A stretch of 44,610 nucleotides of DNA from Acidobacteriota bacterium. Lineage in GTDB: Bacteria; Acidobacteriota; Thermoanaerobaculia; Thermoanaerobaculales; Sulfomarinibacteraceae. The position numbers and the translations under genes were made by a program. The notes under the pieces were generated by a model. That model did not search any database. It had not been told where the DNA came from and worked only from the letters and a program-made list of their open reading frames with translations. Positions within the stretch are counted from its first letter, which is position 1. Each line of letters opens with the position of its first letter. The stretch is from assembly GCA_013152925.1 (NCBI GenBank), contig JAADFK010000207.1, positions 1-44,610 on the forward strand. Direction: 5' to 3'. Below, piece by piece: positions 41,920 to 44,610 of this stretch.

Positions 41920-42390
41920 ATGCCGCGGCGAGCAACTGTCCAGAAGCGGGAGATCCTTCCCGATCCCGTCTACAACTCCCAGCTGGTGACGCGCTTCATC
42001 AACTCGGTGATGAGGGACGGCAAGAAGACCATCGCCGAGTCCATCTTCTACGGCGCCCTGGAGCTCATGGAGGAAAGGACCGGAGACGATCCCCTGAAGC
42101 TCTTCAAGCGGGCCGTGGAGAACACCAAGCCCCACGTGGAGGTCAAGTCCCGCCGTGTCGGCGGCTCGACCTACCAGGTCCCGGTGGAGGTCCGCGCCGA
42201 GCGCCAGCTCTCGCTTGCCATCCGCTGGCTGATCAACTACTCCCGGCAGCGCCACGAAAAGACCATGACGGAGAAGCTGGCCGGGGAGTTCCTCGACGCC
42301 GCCAACAACCGGGGCGGCGCCATCAAGAAGAGAGACGACACCCATCGCATGGCCGAGGCCAACAAGGCCTTTGCCCACTATCGCTGGTAG
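41920..42390 (+). CDS. rpsG: 30S ribosomal protein S7
   Basis: A 156-residue protein starting [20 protein letters not shown], the usual S7 opening, at ATG 41920 with GAGGAGG upstream. [31 protein letters not shown] and a [21 protein letters not shown] end are characteristic. It starts assembly of the 30S head. It lies between rpsL and fusA as in most bacteria. Confidence 0.97.
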   Translation: MPRRATVQKREILPDPVYNSQLVTRFINSVMRDGKKTIAESIFYGALELMEERTGDDPLKLFKRAVENTKPHVEVKSRRVGGSTYQVPVEVRAERQLSLAIRWLINYSRQRHEKTMTEKLAGEFLDAANNRGGAIKKRDDTHRMAEANKAFAHYRW

Positions 42391-42429
42391 AGTTTTCGTC
42401 AACGACAGAACCTGGAGATCTTTGACAAC

Positions 42430-44610
<2,181 letters not shown>

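Overview
The window comes from a GC-rich bacterium, probably Gram-negative. At both ends it carries the conserved transcription and translation genes: tuf (3' end), rpmG, tRNA-Trp, secE, nusG, rplK, rplA, rplJ, rplL, rpoB, rpoC at the left, and rpsL, rpsG, fusA, tuf (5' end) at the right. Roadblock domains, DUF4388/PATAN response regulators and many sigma-54 regulators together suggest a soil or sediment lineage such as Acidobacteriota or a Myxococcota-like group. This placement is inference; no rRNA gene is present.

In many bacteria rpoC is followed closely by rpsL. Here about 29.6 kb lies between them (about 11.95-41.53 kb), and it falls into two blocks. Block 1 (about 12.2-26.9 kb) is a surface-glycan locus: two damaged genes, a GT4 glycosyltransferase, a WecG/TagA-type transferase, a WbaP-like sugar-phosphate transferase, GDP-fucose synthase, an O-antigen ligase/polymerase with a TPR tail, a second GT4 enzyme, then a PqqD-like protein, an HPr-kinase-like protein, a GT2 enzyme, two PF14907-type nucleotidyltransferases and a Wzx-like flippase. 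It contains both strands' operons, a 103-bp direct repeat and signs of deletion, so it looks actively remodelled.

Block 2 (about 27.7-40.7 kb) is the most unusual part. An XRE regulator, an EAL-PAS-histidine kinase-receiver hybrid, a short histidine kinase and an NtrC-type sigma-54 activator are followed by a near-perfect -24/-12 promoter. Downstream lies a compact nine-gene run: a receiver-PATAN protein, a Roadblock protein, a V4R-like cysteine protein, a beta-carbonic anhydrase, a glutamine-synthetase-fold amidoligase, a class II glutamine amidotransferase, a ParA/MinD-type ATPase and two more Roadblock-like proteins. My reading is a signal-controlled, possibly spatially organised system in which the amidoligase and amidotransferase form or remodel amide bonds, the ParA and Roadblock proteins act as an NTPase switch or positioning module, and the sigma-54 cascade turns the operon on. 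The substrate is unknown.

RpoB carries an eight-cysteine insertion near its N-terminus that resembles two zinc ribbons and is absent from the E. coli protein. The gap before rpsL holds a MITE-like element with 15-bp terminal inverted repeats and a 35-bp tandem repeat, followed by a good sigma-70 promoter for rpsL-rpsG-fusA-tuf.
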